Shown here piece by piece: positions 18,368-26,182 of a stretch of DNA of 64,000 bases. The DNA lies in NCBI RefSeq assembly GCF_023101345.1, contig NZ_CP095848.1, positions 2,859,297-2,923,296 of the forward strand, in the 5' to 3' direction. Source of the DNA: Hymenobacter sublimis. GTDB taxonomy: Bacteria; Bacteroidota; Bacteroidia; Cytophagales; Hymenobacteraceae. The notes below the pieces were generated by a model that was not told the origin of the DNA, ran no database searches, and saw only the letters and a list, made by a program, of their open reading frames with translations. A program made the translations under genes and the position numbers. Numbering within the stretch: position 1 is the stretch's first letter; the number at the start of each line of letters is the position of its first letter.

Positions 18368-19570
18368 ATGTCCAGCTTTGATCCGGCTAACTCCTCCGCG
18401 GCTTCTCGCCGGGAATTTATGCGCACTCTTGCCTTGGGGGCGGGAGCTTCTTTGGTGGGTGCCTCAGCTATGGGAGGACCTTTGTCGTGGTTGGAAGAAG
18501 CTAGCACTGAGCCGACTACCCCATTTGGGCAAAGTGCCAAGCCGCTGGGCGTGGCCCTGGTGGGCTTGGGCAAGTACAGCACCGGCCAGCTGGCCCCGGC
18601 TCTGCAGCAAACCAAGCTGTGTAAGCTGGCCGGCATCGTGACGGGAACGCCGGCCAAAGCAACTCAATGGCGGCAGCAATACCAGTTGCCGGAAAAGAAC
18701 ATTTATTCCTACCAGACCTTCGACCGGATTGTCGACAACCCCGACATTGACATCGTGTACATCGTGTTGCCGGTGGGCCTGCACGCCGAGTACGTAGAGC
18801 GAGCCGCCCGGGCGGGCAAGCACGTTATCTGCGAAAAGCCCATGGCCCCTACCGCCGATGAATGCCGGCGCATGATTGCGGCCATGCAGAAAGCAGGCAA
18901 GAAATTCAGCATCGGCTACCGTCTGCACTTTGAGCCCCACCACCAGGAAATGATGCGCCTGGGCCAGCAGCAGGTGCTGGGCCCCATCAAGAGCCTAGTA
19001 GCCGACAATGGCTTCCGGTTTAACAACGACACGCCCTGGCGCGTGGACAAGGAATTGGCCGGCGGCGGGCCGCTCATGGACATGGGCATTTACTGCGTGC
19101 AGGGCGTGGTATATACCAAAGGCCAGCTGCCGGTATCCGTCACGGCTTCGTTTGCCCCAAAAACCGACCCCGTGCTATTTAAGGAGGTGGAAGCGGGCGT
19201 AAACTGGCAAATGCAATTCGCCGATGGAGCCGTGGCCGAGTGCCGCACCAGCTACGCCGAAAACCTCAATAGCCGCCTGCGCGCCAACACGGCCCAGGGC
19301 TTCATGGAGCTGCAACCAGCATTTGGCTACGGCGGCATTCAGGGCCGAACCAGCAAAGGCGCCATGAACCTGTCCAACGTGCCCCAGCAGGCCCGCCAGA
19401 TGGATGATTTCGCCGCGTGTATTCTGCAGAACAAACCCACCCGCGTACCCGGCGAAATGGGCCTGCGCGACGTGCAGCTACTCGAGGCCATTTACCGCGC
19501 CGCCGAAACGGGCCGCAAAGTATCAACTAAGGAGGTTGTAGCCGTGCTGGACAAGGTAGGCAGCCGGTAA
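18368..19570 (+). CDS. Tat-exported Gfo/Idh/MocA-family oxidoreductase
   Basis: 400 residues. The N-terminus has a twin-arginine signal (ASRREFMRTLALGAGASLVG), so it folds with its cofactor and is exported. The Rossmann part has VALVGLGKYSTGQLAPAL (a GxGxxxx variant) and the family EKPMAPT hinge with catalytic-site Lys. GGGPLMDMGIYCVQ is typical of glucose-fructose oxidoreductase relatives. It probably oxidises or reduces a sugar with tightly bound NADP. The PQQ dehydrogenase gene is 190 bp upstream, so both may act on periplasmic sugars. Confidence 0.88.
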   Translation: MSSFDPANSSAASRREFMRTLALGAGASLVGASAMGGPLSWLEEASTEPTTPFGQSAKPLGVALVGLGKYSTGQLAPALQQTKLCKLAGIVTGTPAKATQWRQQYQLPEKNIYSYQTFDRIVDNPDIDIVYIVLPVGLHAEYVERAARAGKHVICEKPMAPTADECRRMIAAMQKAGKKFSIGYRLHFEPHHQEMMRLGQQQVLGPIKSLVADNGFRFNNDTPWRVDKELAGGGPLMDMGIYCVQGVVYTKGQLPVSVTASFAPKTDPVLFKEVEAGVNWQMQFADGAVAECRTSYAENLNSRLRANTAQGFMELQPAFGYGGIQGRTSKGAMNLSNVPQQARQMDDFAACILQNKPTRVPGEMGLRDVQLLEAIYRAAETGRKVSTKEVVAVLDKVGSR

Positions 19571-19722
19571 GCCGCCGGCCGCTTCCTGGGCACAGGGCTC
19601 AAACTGGCTGGCTGAGTGATATCCTAATAAGCTGAAGTGAATGAAGTCCGGTTTACGGCTCGGGTAAGACTCGTACACCTAGTGCATGTGAACAGCCCGG
19701 GTTTCTGAATTGTGTTAGCTCA

Positions 19723-19803
19723 TCATGCAGAGCGCAGCAAAGCATCTCGCATGGCGTCGTTGCAGTCGTCAGCACGCGAGATGCTTCGCTGCGCACTGCA
19801 TGA
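19723..19803. repeat. 28-bp inverted repeat, same family as 15174-15277
   Basis: Arms 19723-19750 and 19776-19803 pair at 26 of 28 positions. The loop ATGGCGTCGTTGCAGTC plus GTCAGCAC matches the 15.2-kb copy. With the next repeat it fills most of the gene-free stretch 19571-19977, where I see nothing else. Confidence 0.85.
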
Positions 19804-19870
19804 CAGCCTTCGACTTCACTGGTAACAGTTCTCGATAACATATCCGTTAAAGCCAACACGTATCCTGCTA

Positions 19871-19929
19871 AGCAAAGCGAGGAATCTGGGTTACTCATTA
19901 GGAGATTAACTCAGATTCCTCGCTTTGCT
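19871..19929. repeat. 18-bp inverted repeat (AGCAAAGCGAGGAATCTG type)
   Basis: AGCAAAGCGAGGAATCT(G) at 19871-19888 pairs with 19912-19929. The GCGAGGAATCT core is shared with repeats at 47.4 and 56.8 kb. It lies at the 3' end of the small membrane protein gene. Confidence 0.8.
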
Positions 19930-19977
19930 CGGTAGGGCACAATAGGACTCACTACGCTGGCGTAGGTGCCAGGGGGG

Positions 19978-20280
19978 CTAGTCGGCGTTGCCGGTGGCCC
20001 CGTCGTCGGTGAAGTCGCCGGCATTGTTGGGGTTATGCTCGGTGTAGCTGGCTACCTCGTTGGTCAGGGCCACATCAACGGCGGCGGCGGCACCTGCTGC
20101 TTTTGGGGCGGCTTGCTTGTCAGCGGAGGAGGAATCTGCCGAGGCATCTGCATCCGACGACTCGCCCGTAGACTGGCTAGCAAACGGCCAGCTCCCCTGC
20201 GTGTAGCTAATGTAAACACCGGCGGCCAGGGCGGCCAGCGAAGCCCCGATCAGGGCCGTAAGGTTGGACTTTTTCGACAT
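19978..20280 (-). CDS. Small membrane-anchored protein, YtxH-like
   Basis: 100 residues. One N-terminal hydrophobic segment (LTALIGASLAALAAGVYISY) is followed by a low-complexity Ser/Asp/Ala tail (GESSDADASADSSSADKQ) and an acidic end. The layout resembles YtxH-type gas-vesicle or stress proteins, but similarity is weak and no function can be assigned. It is separated by 118 bp from a DUF4136-like lipoprotein on the same strand. Confidence 0.65.
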   Translation of the reverse strand: MSKKSNLTALIGASLAALAAGVYISYTQGSWPFASQSTGESSDADASADSSSADKQAAPKAAGAAAAVDVALTNEVASYTEHNPNNAGDFTDDGATGNAD

Positions 20281-20398
20281 AGGTAGGAAAGTAAGGAAGC
20301 CAAGCAGTCGGTTGCAGGCGACTACCGCGGCAGGTTAGATGAATAGGCATACGAGCGGCCTAGCCATTTAGTGACTCAGCCGTGGGTTTTCTGCTGGT

Positions 20399-20944
20399 TT
20401 AGCGGGGCTGCACGGGGTATTTTTCGAACATGGTAGCAATGCCCTCGTCAATGCGAGCGGCCAGCCGGGCGGGGTCCTTGGTGAGGGTGCTGGCGGCTAC
20501 CCCCTGCCAGATCTGCAGGTTACGGGCCGCATCCACGATATCAACCGTGGCCGTGCCCTCCCGGTACGTCCCGACGGGTACTTGCTGCTTTTCCCAGCGG
20601 TAGCGACGCTGCCCAATGTAGCGCGGACCATCAAACTGAATGTTGGTTTCCCGAGTTTGCACTTTCTCCTCGGTCACTATCCCAATGTTTACCCACAGGT
20701 CTGGGGTGTCGGCACGCTGGTAGCCGCGGCTTTCCAGCTCCCGCGCCACCGCCTGTTTCAACTCCTCAATCCCGACGCCCCCGCCGGCAAAAGCGGCTTC
20801 GTTGCGGGCCGTCACGTCGAGAAAGTTGTAGGTTTTATAGGCTGAGAAATCGACGCCCGGCGTCTGGGTCGTGGACTCAATCCGGACGGGCGAGCAGGCC
20901 CCGGCCGTGGTCAGAAGTAGCGCGGCCACAAGTAGGTTTTTCAT
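20399..20944 (-). CDS. DUF4136-like lipoprotein
   Basis: 181 residues. MKNLLVAALLLTTAGAC ends in a lipobox, so the protein is lipid-anchored at Cys17. VDFSAYKTYNFLDV is the start of the DUF4136 fold; the C-terminal part has the ARLAARIDEGIATMFEKYP ending typical of the family. These proteins are common in Bacteroidota envelopes and have no known biochemical function. Confidence 0.82.
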   Translation of the reverse strand: MKNLLVAALLLTTAGACSPVRIESTTQTPGVDFSAYKTYNFLDVTARNEAAFAGGGVGIEELKQAVARELESRGYQRADTPDLWVNIGIVTEEKVQTRETNIQFDGPRYIGQRRYRWEKQQVPVGTYREGTATVDIVDAARNLQIWQGVAASTLTKDPARLAARIDEGIATMFEKYPVQPR

Positions 20945-21190
20945 AGACTAGCAGGGAGTAGTGCGGAACAGAAAAGTAAGCACAGGCCCAGGCTTACAGG
21001 AGAAGCGCCCACGCGCAACAGACAGCACCTGTCGCCTGGCCCTACCCCCCGCCCGGGTGGCAAACTTCTTTTACGAGGATATACGGCCCGGGCCGCCCAA
21101 GCGCTGAAATAAGCAGGTAGGTGGCCGCCAGCAACGGTTTATCCCCGCTTGCCCCGCATCTTTGCAGCTTCATCTTTTCATCCGCGCCGC

Positions 21191-21640
21191 ATGACCCTGA
21201 CCTGGACCACCAAACCCTTCCCTGACCTGACCCTCGCGGAACTGTACGCCCTGCTGCAGCTGCGCTCCGAGGTGTTCGTGGTCGAGCAGACCTGCGCCTT
21301 CCAGGACCTCGACGGCCAGGACCAAGCCGCTACCCACTTGCTGGGCCACACGGAAACGGGCGAGCTGGCTGCGTATTCCCGCTTGTTTGGGGCCGGTATT
21401 AGCTACCCCGAGGCCAGCATTGGGCGGGTGGTGGTAAGCCCCCAGTTTCGGCGCTACGGCCTGGGCCGGGAGCTGCTGCGCGAGTCCATTGCGGCGGTAG
21501 CGGCGCTGTTCGGCGAGCAGCCCATTCAAATTGGTGCTCAGCTCTACCTCAAGGACTTCTACGAAAGCTTTGGGTTTCAGCAGGTAGGTGAGGGCTACCT
21601 CGAAGATGGCATTCCGCACATTCACATGGTGCGAAGCTAG
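21191..21640 (+). CDS. ElaA-type GNAT acyltransferase
   Basis: 149 residues from ATG 21191. LLQLRSEVFVVEQTCAFQDLDGQD is the ElaA signature, and GRVVVSPQFRRYGLGRELL is the acetyl-CoA-binding motif A with RxxGxG/A. The acyl acceptor is unknown. A CATCTTTG element at 21158-21165, about 26 bp upstream, could be the -7 promoter box. Confidence 0.88.
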   Translation: MTLTWTTKPFPDLTLAELYALLQLRSEVFVVEQTCAFQDLDGQDQAATHLLGHTETGELAAYSRLFGAGISYPEASIGRVVVSPQFRRYGLGRELLRESIAAVAALFGEQPIQIGAQLYLKDFYESFGFQQVGEGYLEDGIPHIHMVRS

Positions 21641-21853
21641 GCGGCACTTTCCCGGCGTTTTTCTTTGTTCCCATCACCTCGACGGCCCCAGCCGTTACGG
21701 CTGGAGGTAGCGAAATACGTTTTCCAGCCAGAACATTCCTCTGCTGATCGGGTTTGCTAAACCAGTGTTTTTTGCCCGGCTATCAGCTGGCCTCGTTGCT
21801 ACGGCTCGGTTTGCTTAGCTGGCTTGCGCTTCCCTTTCCCTGCTCTATCTGCC

Positions 21854-23158
21854 ATGCCTACCTCTTCTTTTCCCGTCGACTATCAAAAACTGTTTCACGC
21901 CCTGCCCGATAACTTCCTGCTAATTGCGCCGGATGCCGCGGCTACCATTGTTGATAACACCAACAGCCACGTGGGCGTGTCCATGAAAAGCCGGGAAGAA
22001 GCCGTGGGCAAACCGTTCTTCGAAGCCTACCCCGCCTCCGACGAGGCCTCGGCCGCTACCATTCGGGAGTCGCACGAGCAGGTGCGGCGCACCCACCAGC
22101 CCCACACCATGCCCCTAATTCGCTACGACCTGGAGCGGCCTTTGGAGCAAGGCGGGGGCCTGGAGGAACGCTACTGGGAGGCCACCCACTACCCCATTTT
22201 AACCGAGCAGGGCACCCTGGAATTCATTTTGCAGCGCACCCAAGACGTAACTGAGCGCTACCGTGCCGAACTGCGCAGCCAGCAGGTACAGCGCGAGCTG
22301 GCCGAACAGCAGGAGCGCACCCGGTTTATTCTGGAATCGTTGCCCGTGATGGTGTGGACCAACCTGCCCACCGGCGAAACGGACTACTTTAACCCGCGCT
22401 GGCTGGAGTTTACGGGCCGCTCACGGGAGGAAAGCCTGGGCTTGGGCTGGCTCGAAGACATTCACCCCGACGACGTTGCGGCCACGCAGCGGCTCTGGAA
22501 CCAAGCCCGCGACAACAACAGCGAACTGCAGATGGAGTACCGCCTGCGCCGTCACGACGGGCACTACCGCTGGGTGCTGGTGCGGGCCTTACCCCGTCGC
22601 AACGCTACCGGCGAGGTGACCATGTGGGTAGGCTGCGGCACCGATATTCACGACCAGAAGCTGATGGTGCAGGAGCTGCTGGAGCAAAACGAGCAGCAGG
22701 CCCTGCTCTCCGATCAGTCGTACCAGGCGTTTCAGCAGGTGCAGCAGCAGCGCGAGACGTTCTACAACCTGTTCATGCAAACGCCGGCGCTCATCTGCAT
22801 TTTGCGGGGGCCAGAGCACCGCTTCGAGTTCGTAAACCCGCCCTATCAGCGGCTGTTCCCGCACCGGGAGCTGGTGGGCCGCACCGTGGCTGAGGCCCTA
22901 CCGGAGGTAGTTGAGCAAGGCTTTATTGGGCTGCTGGATGGGGTGTTCACCACGGGCAAGACATTCATCGGCAACGAGGTACAGATTGCCCTCGACCGGG
23001 ACGGCTCGGGCCAGCTGCAGCGCAGCTACCTGAACTTCACTTACCAGCTATTTGAAGAGCAGGGCCAGAAGGCGGGCATCACGGTATTTGCCTACGACGT
23101 GACGGATTTAGTAGAGGCCCGTCAGGCCCTTGAAAACAGCGGACCTGATGCTCGCTAA
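21854..23158 (+). CDS. Triple-PAS protein without output domain
   Basis: 434 residues from ATG 21854. Three PAS modules lie at about 5-145, 155-275 and 300-425, with a heptad-like linker (QQVQRELAEQQERTRF) between the first two and a second coiled stretch (QELLEQNEQQALLSDQSYQAF) before the third. PAS2 has the common YFNPRWLEFTGRSREE and IHPDD motifs. The protein ends after the third PAS (DLVEARQALENSG), where a kinase would normally start. I see no kinase in any frame downstream, so it is not a recent frameshift. It probably signals through a partner, perhaps the CZB-like protein encoded 30 bp later. Confidence 0.87.
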   Translation: MPTSSFPVDYQKLFHALPDNFLLIAPDAAATIVDNTNSHVGVSMKSREEAVGKPFFEAYPASDEASAATIRESHEQVRRTHQPHTMPLIRYDLERPLEQGGGLEERYWEATHYPILTEQGTLEFILQRTQDVTERYRAELRSQQVQRELAEQQERTRFILESLPVMVWTNLPTGETDYFNPRWLEFTGRSREESLGLGWLEDIHPDDVAATQRLWNQARDNNSELQMEYRLRRHDGHYRWVLVRALPRRNATGEVTMWVGCGTDIHDQKLMVQELLEQNEQQALLSDQSYQAFQQVQQQRETFYNLFMQTPALICILRGPEHRFEFVNPPYQRLFPHRELVGRTVAEALPEVVEQGFIGLLDGVFTTGKTFIGNEVQIALDRDGSGQLQRSYLNFTYQLFEEQGQKAGITVFAYDVTDLVEARQALENSGPDAR

Positions 23159-23188
23159 TTCTGTAGTTACTTTTTTATCCCGCTCCTC

Positions 23189-23539
23189 ATGGATTTAACC
23201 CACCTCGATTTTCAACAGGCCCGCATCAAGCAGGTGCTGTTTAAGTCGCGGCTGCGCTCAATCCTCTATGGAGTGCGGGAGCCCGACGCCACCCTGTTCT
23301 CTATGCGCCAGAATCCGCTGGGCGAGTGGCTGTACTCGGTGGTGAAGCCCCGCTACGGGGCCGCCCTGCCCGTGCAGCGCCTGGAGCAGGAGTTGCAGCG
23401 CATGATTGATACGGGCCGCGGCCTGGTGCAGCAGTACCAAGGCGGCCAGCTGGAAGAATCTCGCTCTGGCCTGGAGCGCCTAGATGCCCACGCCGCTCGT
23501 ATTGAGGCCTACCTCAAGGAGTTAGAGCAACTGGCCTAA
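23189..23539 (+). CDS. CZB-like helical protein lacking zinc ligands
   Basis: 116 residues, all helical. The layout fits the chemoreceptor zinc-binding (CZB) four-helix domain: an N-terminal helix (FQQARIKQVLFKSRLRSIL), a central NPLGEWLYS where CZB has CxxGxWL, then two helices. The usual zinc ligands are missing: the first-helix His is Lys, the central Cys is Asn or Ser, and the HxxxH region is LEQELQRMIDTG. It starts 30 bp after the PAS protein, so the two are likely one operon and may bind each other. Similarity is judged by eye. Confidence 0.55.
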   Translation: MDLTHLDFQQARIKQVLFKSRLRSILYGVREPDATLFSMRQNPLGEWLYSVVKPRYGAALPVQRLEQELQRMIDTGRGLVQQYQGGQLEESRSGLERLDAHAARIEAYLKELEQLA

Positions 23540-23627
23540 CCCGAACGGCGCGCTACGTGAGTGGCCCCGCCAGTGCCCGGCCCTTCGGCAGGTAGCTACT
23601 GGCGGGGCTATTGCGTATGTTGGCCCG

Positions 23628-25283
23628 ATGAAACTCTCCCTGCTCCTCTTCTCGGCGGGCGCCTTCCTGACCAGCGCCGCACCCTTGCCACCAGCACCGC
23701 CCGTTCCGAAACCCGTAGTCAAAGCCCTAAGCCGCGTCCGGCCCGATGACGTGAAGGCCCACATTCAGTACCTGGCCGACGACAAACTCCGGGGCCGAAA
23801 GCCCGGCACGCCCGGTTACCAAATGGCCGTCGACTACGTGACCAGCCAGCTGAAAAGCTTCGGAGTGCAGCCAGCCGGCGAGGATGGCGGGTTCACGCAG
23901 CGCGTGCGCCTGCGCCGGGCCACCGCCCAGCCTACCCCCACCATCCGCTACCAACCCGTAGCGGGCAGCCTGCCCCTGCCCGCCGCTGAAATTCACTTGT
24001 ACCCGCATCCGGAGCAGGCCAGCGCCCAGCTACCCGCTACCGGGTTAGCCTTTGCCGGCTACGGTATTTCGGCCCCCGACCAAGGCTACGATGACTATCA
24101 GGGCCTGGACGTAAAGGGTAAGGTAGTCGTGATTGTGCGCGGAGCCCCCCGCCGCTTCCCCAGCACCGTAGCCGCCGCCAGCCAGGACCAAACCCTGCTG
24201 GTGCAAACTGCGGCCCAGCACGGCGCCGTGGGGGTGCTGTTTGCCTCCCCGCGCCCGGCCCCGGCCTCGGCGGCCGCTAGCCGGCCGTTGTCGACCACCA
24301 GCGTGCTGGGGGCCGATGGCAAGGTGGCCGCGGCCCGGGGCTTTATCAGCGGCTCGGGCGTAAACATGACCGGTACGCTGTCGGCGGCGGGCTTGCAGGC
24401 GTTGCTGCTGAATGCGGCCACCGATACGGCCCGGGTGCTGAGCAGCCTGCGCCAGGGCCAGCCGGCGCCGGTGGCCCTGCGCGGCACGCTGGAGGCCAGC
24501 TGGCAGTCAACTTACCAGGATTTCGACAGCTACAACGTGGTCGGAAAAATTACCGGTTCCGATGCTACCCTGCGCAACGAATACGTAGTGCACTCTGCCC
24601 ACCTCGACCACCTAGGCGTGGCGGCTCCCGTGCAAGGCGACTCCATTTATAACGGCGCCCACGACAACGCCTCGGGCGTGGCCTCGGTGCTAGAAATTGC
24701 CCGGCTCTATTCTCGCCTCAAGCAGAAGCCCAAGCGCAGCATCCTGCTGGTGCTGCAAACCGGTGAGGAGTTGGGCCTGCTTGGCTCGGCCTACTTTGCC
24801 GCCCGCCCAACCGTACCCAAAACGGCGCTAGTAGCCGATGTGAATACCGACATGCCCACCATCATTGCCCCGCTGCTATCGGTGGTACCGCTGGGCGCCC
24901 GGCATTCGTCCTTGGCCCAGCCGGTGGAGGAAGCAGCTCGCTACCTGGGCCTGACGGTGGAGGAAGACCCCGAGCCCGACCAAAACCGGTTTATCCGCTC
25001 CGACCAGTACAGCTTCGTGGCCCAGGGCATTCCGGCCCTGCACATTAAGTACGGCAACCGCACCCCCGACGGCAAGAACAACCTCAGCGAGCAGGTGCAG
25101 AAGTGGCGCGCCCTCACCTACCACAAACCCCAGGACGACATCAACGGCACCTTTGATTTTGAGGCCGGCAAGAAGTACGTGCAGCTGAACTTCCTGATTG
25201 GCTACCTCGTGGCCCAGAATCCGCAGCGCCCCACCTGGAACCCCGGCGACTTTTTCGGGCAACGGTTCGCACAACAACGGTAA
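23628..25283 (+). CDS. Exported M28-family zinc aminopeptidase with PA-type insert
   Basis: 551 residues with a signal peptide (LSLLLFSAGAFLTSAAP) and Pro-rich linker. The middle (about 140-290) looks like a protease-associated domain. The catalytic part has H325 in HSAHLDHLG, D346 in NGAHDNASG, the Glu pair at 380-381 in TGEELGLLGS, the Asp in ADVNTDMP and a late His in ALHIKYGN: the M28 di-zinc set. It probably trims peptides in the periplasm or outside the cell. A terminator follows 30 bp after the stop. Confidence 0.92.
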   Translation: MKLSLLLFSAGAFLTSAAPLPPAPPVPKPVVKALSRVRPDDVKAHIQYLADDKLRGRKPGTPGYQMAVDYVTSQLKSFGVQPAGEDGGFTQRVRLRRATAQPTPTIRYQPVAGSLPLPAAEIHLYPHPEQASAQLPATGLAFAGYGISAPDQGYDDYQGLDVKGKVVVIVRGAPRRFPSTVAAASQDQTLLVQTAAQHGAVGVLFASPRPAPASAAASRPLSTTSVLGADGKVAAARGFISGSGVNMTGTLSAAGLQALLLNAATDTARVLSSLRQGQPAPVALRGTLEASWQSTYQDFDSYNVVGKITGSDATLRNEYVVHSAHLDHLGVAAPVQGDSIYNGAHDNASGVASVLEIARLYSRLKQKPKRSILLVLQTGEELGLLGSAYFAARPTVPKTALVADVNTDMPTIIAPLLSVVPLGARHSSLAQPVEEAARYLGLTVEEDPEPDQNRFIRSDQYSFVAQGIPALHIKYGNRTPDGKNNLSEQVQKWRALTYHKPQDDINGTFDFEAGKKYVQLNFLIGYLVAQNPQRPTWNPGDFFGQRFAQQR

Positions 25284-25313
25284 GCACCACCAATAAACAG
25301 TGCAACAGTACTG

Positions 25314-25363
25314 AAAAAGGGTAAACCAGCTGGAGCTAGGGTTCTGCTGGTTTACCCTTTTTT
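25314..25363 (+). terminator. Strong terminator after the M28 peptidase
   Basis: AAAAAGGGTAAACCAGC pairs with GCTGGTTTACCCTTTTTT (25314-25330 with 25346-25363). This is a 17-bp stem ending in a T-run, a classical intrinsic terminator. Confidence 0.92.
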
Positions 25364-25487
25364 AGTGCTGAAATTCTATATATTTCCGAATATTAATGTT
25401 TGAAGCCCGGCGAAGCCTGATTTGCCCGGTCTTTTAGCACTTTCACAGGACCTACCCCGCCCCTCTGCCTACCTCCCACCACTGCGT

Positions 25488-26090
25488 ATGATTATCTACG
25501 GCTACCGAACTTCTCACCTGCGTACCGAACCTGTGGCCGGCTCCTGCCCTACCTGCGCTACCCCTGATAGTCTGCGCGTTAGCGTTATGGGGCGCTATGC
25601 TCACGTATACTGGGTGCCCCTGTTTCCGCTGGGCAAAACCGGGGGCTCCGAGTGCGGGCACTGCCGGCAGGTGCTGCGCCCCAAGGAAATGACGCCCGAG
25701 CTACGGCAGGAGTTTCAGGCAGTAAAACAACGGGCCAGCGTGCCGCTGTGGCATTTTGTGGGGGTGGCGCTGGCTGCCGTTGGGGTAGTGTGGGGCGTAA
25801 TAAGCAACAGCCTCAGCCAGGAAGCCAACCAGACCTTCATTACCGCGCCCCACAAAGGCGACCTGTACTACATCCGCACCGAGAACGGGCACTACTCCCT
25901 ACTGAAAGTGCAGGAAGTGGCCGGCAACAGCGTAAAGCTGCTGGCAAACACCTATGAAATTGACACCGAAACCGGGGCTCAGGAGCTGAACAAGCCGGAA
26001 AACTTTGCCCCGGAGCCCGTGGAGCTTACCCGCTACGACCTGAACATTATGCTCAATCAGGACGAAATAGTGGAAATTGAGCGCCACTAA
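25488..26090 (+). CDS. Zinc-ribbon membrane protein of unknown function
   Basis: 200 residues from ATG 25488. The N-terminal half has two CxxC pairs (CPTC and CGHC) that form a zinc ribbon around WVPLFPLGKTGG. One transmembrane helix follows at about 97-115 (WHFVGVALAAVGVVWGVI). The C-terminal part is probably extracytoplasmic (DLYYIRTENGHYSLLKVQEV). Zinc ribbon-TM proteins of this type are common in Bacteroidota without known function. Confidence 0.72.
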   Translation: MIIYGYRTSHLRTEPVAGSCPTCATPDSLRVSVMGRYAHVYWVPLFPLGKTGGSECGHCRQVLRPKEMTPELRQEFQAVKQRASVPLWHFVGVALAAVGVVWGVISNSLSQEANQTFITAPHKGDLYYIRTENGHYSLLKVQEVAGNSVKLLANTYEIDTETGAQELNKPENFAPEPVELTRYDLNIMLNQDEIVEIERH

Positions 26091-26182
26091 CATCCGTGGC
26101 CGGCGCGGCTAGCTTGCCCCCGTTACCTACCTAGGCGGGCTCCGGCACTCACCGGAGCCCGTGGTTTTTCGGGAGCCTTGCC

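Noticed and set aside
21854..23158. Sensor kinase truncated by a frameshift
   Set aside because: No H-box or HATPase sequence is found in any frame downstream; the next gene is a complete small protein.
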